This document shows positions 5,096 to 9,491 of a stretch of DNA of 9,491 nucleotides, one piece after another. The stretch is from Gammaproteobacteria bacterium (lineage in GTDB: Bacteria; Pseudomonadota; Gammaproteobacteria; Tenderiales; Tenderiaceae). Position numbers and translations under genes: made by a program. The DNA lies in the NCBI GenBank assembly GCA_024276775.1, contig JAJRWO010000077.1:1-9491 (forward strand), read 5' to 3'. Position 1 is the first letter of the stretch; each line of letters opens with the position of its first letter. The notes beneath the pieces are model-generated. The model had not been told where the DNA came from. It saw only the letters and a list, made by a program, of their open reading frames with translations, and ran no database searches.

Positions 5096-7111
5096 TCAAC
5101 CATTAAGCAGGTGACAGTGAGCGGAGTGTCCATCAGCAAGATCAATTGAACCGGGGTATTGTTCACTACAAACAGGCATCACACGAGGACAGCGTGGGTG
5201 AAAATAACAACCACTTGGTGGCGAAATCGGAGAGGGGATATCTCCCTCAAGCTGAACAACTTCCTGTTTTCTTTTTTGATCAATGATCGGCACAGCAGCC
5301 AATAATGCCTGCGTATAAGGATGCACGGGATTCTCCAGCACATCCTCTACCTTGCCGCGCTCAACAATTCGGCCAAGATACATCACGATGACTTCATGGG
5401 CTAAATAGGCCACTACTGATATGTTGTGAGTGATAAATAGATAAGACAAATGGTGTTCGATCTGCAGTTCTTTTAATAAATTTAATATCTGCGCCTGTAC
5501 TGAAACATCGAGGGCGCTAGTGGGTTCATCACAGACAATCAGTTTGGGTTCCACCGCCAGGGCACGGGCAATACACACACGTTGACGCTGGCCACCGGAA
5601 AACTCATGCGGATAACGGTTACGCATCTCTACCGACAGTCCAACCTGTTCAAGTAAAACATCAACCCTGGCACTGCGCTGCTGGGCATTACCCGCCACAC
5701 CCTGGGCGATCATTCCCTCTTCAATGATATCGCCAATCATCATACGGGGATTCATTGATGAGAATGGATCCTGAAAGATAACTTGAAAATCACGCCGCCG
5801 TTTGCGTAATTTTTCACCGCTCAGATGAACCAGATCTTCACCTTCAAACAATACTTCACCAGCGGTGGGACGATTCAATTGCAAAATGGCCTTACCCACC
5901 GTGGTCTTACCGCAGCCTGACTCTCCCACCAGCGCCAGGGTCCGGCCTGGTTTGATCTGTAAATCCAGCCCATCAACCGCATAAACATAGCCTGTTATCC
6001 GTTTCAAAAAGCCCTTGCGAATCGGAAAATGAACCTTGAGATCATTCACCTGCAATAAAGGTTTTTGCGCTGTTATGACTTGCAGTGGTTGAGTTTTTTC
6101 TGGCGCAACTTTTACAACCTCAGGCCACTGGGCCAACAGTTCGCCATTGGCACGAAAACAACGCATTTCGTGCCCAACAGCCATCTGCTGCCACTCTGGC
6201 ACCTGTTCACGACAAGGGGTCCAGGCATAATCACAACGACCTTCAAAGCGACAACCGGTAAATGTCTGTGACAAGGATGGCACCGAGCCCTTAATCACCT
6301 CTAGCGGTTGGTCACGCTTTTGCATGTCCGGCAGTGAATCAAACAGCTTACGACTATAGGGGTGTTTGGGATCGGCAAAGAATTGTTCGCGACTGGCCTG
6401 CTCCACTATTTGTCCGGCATACATCACCGCCACCCGGTCTGCCATCTCTGAGACTACGCCAAGGTCATGGGTAATGAGCAGAATCGCCATGCCAGTCTCT
6501 TTTTGTAGATCACGCAACAACTGCAAAACCTGAGCCTGAATGGTCACATCCAACGCTGTGGTTGGCTCATCGGCGATTAACAGATCCGGCTCACCTGCCA
6601 AGGCAATCGCAATCATAACACGCTGTTTCATGCCACCGGAGAGCTGGTGAGGGTATTCATCGATACGATTTTCCGGTGCCGGGATACCCACCGCTGCCAA
6701 TAATTCCAAAACTTGACTGCGGGCCGCAGCCCTCTTTAAACCCTTGTGGCGCAACAGGCTTTCACCAATCTGCTGCCCCACAGTGAGCACCGGGTTGAGT
6801 GAGGTCATGGGTTCTTGAAAGATCATGGCGACACGGTTGCCACGCACGCTACGCATGCCCGACTCTGGCAGATTAAGCAGGTCTTCGCCCTCAAGCAAAA
6901 TTTCACCGTTGACAATCTTGCCCGCTGGCTGCGGCACCAACTGCATAATCGAGAGCGAGGTCATGGATTTGCCACAACCCGACTCACCCAGCAAGGCAAA
7001 CGTTTCACCTTTGGCGACATCAAAGCTAATCCCATCCACCGCCCGGACAGTATCTTTACCAACCGAAAACCAGGTTTTAAGATTGCGGACACTTAATAAT
7101 GTTTCGTTCAT
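5096..7111 (-). CDS. yejF: YejF-like double ATPase of a peptide ABC transporter
   Basis: A 671-residue fused ATPase with two complete nucleotide-binding domains, powering peptide import from the cytoplasmic face. The first domain has Walker A GESGCGKS (42-49), Q-loop Q99, signature LSGGM (157-161), Walker B LLIADEP (177-183) and switch H215. The second has GESGCGKT (396-403), Q447, FSGGQ (504-508), LIVCDEP (524-530) and H562. Each is followed by an oligopeptide-type C-terminal region with four cysteines at identical spacing, C-x5-C-x6-C-x17-C: C287, C293, C300, C318 and C635, C641, C648, C666. Related OppD/DppD proteins hold a 4Fe-4S cluster there. E. coli YejF is shorter (about 530 residues). 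E. coli YejABEF imports peptides including microcin C. The start at 7111 fits the family but has no clear ribosome-binding site and lies 128 bp after yejE, so separate translation or weak coupling is likely. Confidence 0.93.
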   Translation of the reverse strand: MNETLLSVRNLKTWFSVGKDTVRAVDGISFDVAKGETFALLGESGCGKSMTSLSIMQLVPQPAGKIVNGEILLEGEDLLNLPESGMRSVRGNRVAMIFQEPMTSLNPVLTVGQQIGESLLRHKGLKRAAARSQVLELLAAVGIPAPENRIDEYPHQLSGGMKQRVMIAIALAGEPDLLIADEPTTALDVTIQAQVLQLLRDLQKETGMAILLITHDLGVVSEMADRVAVMYAGQIVEQASREQFFADPKHPYSRKLFDSLPDMQKRDQPLEVIKGSVPSLSQTFTGCRFEGRCDYAWTPCREQVPEWQQMAVGHEMRCFRANGELLAQWPEVVKVAPEKTQPLQVITAQKPLLQVNDLKVHFPIRKGFLKRITGYVYAVDGLDLQIKPGRTLALVGESGCGKTTVGKAILQLNRPTAGEVLFEGEDLVHLSGEKLRKRRRDFQVIFQDPFSSMNPRMMIGDIIEEGMIAQGVAGNAQQRSARVDVLLEQVGLSVEMRNRYPHEFSGGQRQRVCIARALAVEPKLIVCDEPTSALDVSVQAQILNLLKELQIEHHLSYLFITHNISVVAYLAHEVIVMYLGRIVERGKVEDVLENPVHPYTQALLAAVPIIDQKRKQEVVQLEGDIPSPISPPSGCYFHPRCPRVMPVCSEQYPGSIDLADGHSAHCHLLNG

Positions 7112-7239
7112 TTTATTTATAACTCAGCACAGAGAACATGAAATTCACGCAGAATTTCTCTCCCATTTTTTTGCTTTGATTGCGCTTTTTTATTCACGAC
7201 GGCACTCAACATCTTTATTCGCCTGCCTCGTGGTCAATT
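7112..7239. repeat. 128-bp gap between yejE and yejF with degraded repeat
   Basis: Genes of this type are usually packed tightly, but here 128 bp separate yejE and yejF. The part next to yejE, TTCGCCTGCCTCGTGGTC (7218-7235) and following AAT, matches the right arm of the dapD-yffB repeat (282-302) at 16 of 21 positions. CACAGAGAACATG and TTCACGCAGAATTTC near 7128-7160 resemble the other half of such elements. A run of seven T (7167-7173 region) is present on the plus strand. I see no promoter strong enough to call for yejF. The reading that a repeat element inserted within the operon is an inference. Confidence 0.4.
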
Positions 7240-8649
7240 CTATTTCCTTAGGCGCGGATCAAAAGCATCACGCACGGCATCAGAAAAGAGATTGGCTGCC
7301 AGCACCAATACAAACATAAAAATAAAGGCCGCCAGCAGCGACCACCACACCATTGGCTCACGCGCCATTTCCAGCCGTGCACCATTAATCATATTGCCCC
7401 AGGAGTGCATACTTGGATCAACACCAACACCGACATAAGAGAGTACTGCTTCAGCCAGCACCAACCCACTAAAATCCAACACAATGGTGATCATAACAAT
7501 ATGCATAACATTGGGCAGGATGTGACGGCTGATAATTTTGCCCTTGCCAACGCCAAAGGCAACCGCTGCTTCAATATATTCCATCTGACGCAACTTCATT
7601 GCCTCACCACGCAATATTCGACACAGGCCAGTCCAACTTGTGATACCCAGAATGATACAAAGAAATAACAAACGCAAATCGGCACGCGCCGCATCAGTTT
7701 CAAACAATTCCGGATGATTAGCGATATAAACTTGCAGCATCAGCACTGCCGCGGCTATCAACAGTACACCGGGAATCGAACTCAGAGTAGTGTAAAGGTA
7801 TTGCACCACATCATCGACCCAACCACGTAAATAACCCGCCATGATCCCTAATAAGATCGCAAACGGCAACATCACCAACGTGGTTAAGGTACCAATCAGC
7901 AGACCGGTACGAACACTCTTCATGGCCAAATAAAAGACATCCTGGCCCACCTTGTCGGTGCCAAGAATATGGTAGTACCTCCCCAGAAAAGCGCACCAAC
8001 TCAGCAACACCAACATAACACCAAGCGTTAGCAACACAACGCGCCAAGGCACCTCTGTACGACCACTCATCATCAGAAGCAATGTTTTTTTAAATGATTT
8101 TGACTGACGTTTAGACAACCAAAGCACCAACAATAATGCCAATACCAGCAAACCAAGCAAACCCGATAAAACGGCCATCATTGAACGAGAAAGAATATCA
8201 GCCAGACGGTCTGCCTGAGGATCTTGCAGGTGGTTACCTGCATATTTCAGGCGTGGATAAATACGCTCTTGCTGACCATTCGGTAACAGTTGCGTTTCAC
8301 GAGAAAAAGCATGTGTGGCAAACGGTGCTGAATAGGTAGTTTCAACATTGGTCTTGATCGGCCCCATTAATACATCCAGCAGGCTCAATACTTCAGCGGA
8401 GTAATGTTGCTCGCCAACATTGTCTTGGTTAGGCAGGGCTTGACGATAATGTATGGAATCCAGCAAACCTATGCAGACATAGATTAACAGCACCAGCATC
8501 GATGCAACTCCCATACGGCTGCGCATTACCTGACGCCAGGGTGCCGCCAAGTGCTCTTTGCCCCGAGCATAAAATACAGCAAACACAATGGCTAGCAGTA
8601 GCAGAAACAGCAGCGCATCAGTCCACAGCAAAACGGGCATTATACTCAT
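7240..8649 (-). CDS. yejE: YejE-like peptide ABC transporter permease, enlarged N-terminus
   Basis: A 469-residue inner-membrane permease of the OppC/DppC type, one half of the peptide channel. The C-terminal permease core is clear: HILGTDKVGQDVF (227-239), the coupling loop EAMKLRQMEYIEAAVAFGVG (349-368) continuing to ILPN, and the ending DAFDPRLRK. The protein is well over 100 residues longer than E. coli YejE (341). The surplus is N-terminal: membrane segments at about 11-29 and 46-64, a probable periplasmic stretch 65-155, then two further hydrophobic segments at about 157-179 and 203-222 before the GTDKVGQDV motif. The start codon overlaps the yejB stop by 4 bp (ATGA, 8649-8646), which fixes the start and implies translational coupling. 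The long form could be normal for this lineage; I cannot check. Confidence 0.92.
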   Translation of the reverse strand: MSIMPVLLWTDALLFLLLLAIVFAVFYARGKEHLAAPWRQVMRSRMGVASMLVLLIYVCIGLLDSIHYRQALPNQDNVGEQHYSAEVLSLLDVLMGPIKTNVETTYSAPFATHAFSRETQLLPNGQQERIYPRLKYAGNHLQDPQADRLADILSRSMMAVLSGLLGLLVLALLLVLWLSKRQSKSFKKTLLLMMSGRTEVPWRVVLLTLGVMLVLLSWCAFLGRYYHILGTDKVGQDVFYLAMKSVRTGLLIGTLTTLVMLPFAILLGIMAGYLRGWVDDVVQYLYTTLSSIPGVLLIAAAVLMLQVYIANHPELFETDAARADLRLLFLCIILGITSWTGLCRILRGEAMKLRQMEYIEAAVAFGVGKGKIISRHILPNVMHIVMITIVLDFSGLVLAEAVLSYVGVGVDPSMHSWGNMINGARLEMAREPMVWWSLLAAFIFMFVLVLAANLFSDAVRDAFDPRLRK

Positions 8650-9491
8650 GACAATTTAACCCTCGGATCTACCAGGGTATAAGAAATATCGGTCAGGATC
8701 AGGCCGAAAATATAAAGGACAGAACCCAGAAATACCATGGCTCGGACAATGGCAAAGTCCTGGCTACTAATGGCATCAATGGTGTAACTGCCCAGCCCGG
8801 GAATGCCAAAAAAGGACTCCGTAATAAGGCTGCCCATGAATAGCAGCGGCAGCACCACCACTACGCCGGTCAAAATTGGGATCATGGCATTTTTTAATAC
8901 ATGTTTGAATAATACCGCGAGTTCGGACACGCCTTTGGCCCGTGCTGTACGCACATAGTCCTTGCCGATTTCTTCAAGAAAAATGGTTCGATACCAGCGT
9001 GTACTGGAACCAATGCCTGCAATCACACCAATTAACACTGGCAGAATCAGAAATTTGATCGACTCTATGCCCACATCGTAACCAGACACGGGCACCAAAT
9101 GTAGCAACTTGCCCACCAGATACTGGCCACCAATGATGTAGAACAAGCCCGAAATAGACATTAACACCACACACAAAACCACCCCGCCAACATCAACATA
9201 GGTTCCCCTAAAAAAGGCCACCAGCAAGGCAAAGGTGATATAAGCTAACAGGCCAAGAATCAAATTGGGCAAAGCAATGGCTAGGCTGGGCCACATTCGT
9301 TGACTGATATCGTAACCGATATCCCTACCGTCATCTGCACGACCAAATTCGAAAGCAAATAACTTAACCGACTTATCGTAAAAAATAGTATCGGTGAACG
9401 TTGCCATACCCGATGCCTGGTGATTAATCAGTAAGGGTTTGTCATAACCACGTTCGGCCTTCCATTTATCAATCGCCTCTTCAGTCACATG
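8646..9491 (-). CDS. yejB: YejB-like peptide ABC transporter permease (N-terminus beyond window)
   Basis: The OppB/DppB-type partner permease, with 281 residues visible. The frame stays open to the right edge, and a GTG at 9488-9486 is most likely an internal valine: family members have a first membrane helix and about 60-80 further residues before EEAIDKWKAERGYDKPL, the block that precedes the periplasmic loop. Visible parts are a periplasmic segment, membrane segments beginning around SLAIALPNLILGLLAYITFA, the coupling loop EEIGKDYVRTARAKGVSELA, HVLKNAMIPILTG, and the typical C-terminus DISYTLVDPRVKLS. The stop overlaps the yejE start. The binding-protein gene (yejA) usually lies upstream of yejB, which here would be beyond the right edge. 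Confidence 0.93.
   Translation of the reverse strand, partial: HVTEEAIDKWKAERGYDKPLLINHQASGMATFTDTIFYDKSVKLFAFEFGRADDGRDIGYDISQRMWPSLAIALPNLILGLLAYITFALLVAFFRGTYVDVGGVVLCVVLMSISGLFYIIGGQYLVGKLLHLVPVSGYDVGIESIKFLILPVLIGVIAGIGSSTRWYRTIFLEEIGKDYVRTARAKGVSELAVLFKHVLKNAMIPILTGVVVVLPLLFMGSLITESFFGIPGLGSYTIDAISSQDFAIVRAMVFLGSVLYIFGLILTDISYTLVDPRVKLS

Noticed and set aside
6825..7319. 164-residue open frame antisense to yejF and yejE ends
   Set aside because: It lies opposite a strongly conserved ATPase domain and its translation shows no family motif; it mirrors the codon pattern of the real gene.
9486..9488. GTG as the start of yejB
   Set aside because: The frame continues to the window edge, and the family has an extra membrane helix and further residues before this point, so the codon is most likely an internal valine.

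Overview
The window looks like a piece of a mid-GC gammaproteobacterial chromosome. The evidence is a DapD C-terminus followed by a YffB/ArsC-like protein, a FieF/YiiP cation exporter close to the E. coli protein, and a YejB-YejE-YejF peptide ABC transporter. I cannot name the genus. No phage, plasmid, CRISPR, rRNA or tRNA genes are visible.

Positions 1-2400 (plus strand). The end of dapD and a complete yffB-like gene come first, separated by an inverted-repeat element. Next is about 640 bp of dead mobile DNA on the minus strand: the 5' end of an IS110-family transposase (with part of its upstream non-coding end) directly joined to the 3' end of an unrelated IS256-family transposase. Both parts are broken. 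A complete fieF-like cation efflux gene follows. dapE, a common neighbour of yffB in related bacteria, is not present here.

Positions 2401-3813. A CbbR-like LysR regulator lies on the minus strand and converges on fieF. Upstream of it is a 465-bp AT-rich intergenic region with an inverted repeat near the regulator's own promoter and three TATACAA words. Its far end holds an 11-bp perfect stem followed by a T tract. The loop of that stem contains the anti-Shine-Dalgarno-like word CCTCCTCCC and a small inner hairpin. This looks like an unannotated small RNA on the plus strand, divergent from the LysR gene, and is the most interesting item in the window.

Positions 3814-9491 (all minus strand). 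In transcription order there is a partial yejB, yejE (4-bp ATGA overlap), yejF (after a 128-bp gap containing a degraded repeat), a small VanZ-like membrane protein and an ElyC/YdcF-type DUF218 protein. The transporter would carry short peptides across the inner membrane: YejB and YejE form the channel and the double-ATPase YejF powers it. Its binding protein YejA, if present, lies beyond the right edge. YejE is much longer than the E. coli protein and carries extra membrane segments. YejF carries two identically spaced four-cysteine sets, as expected for iron-sulfur sites in this family.
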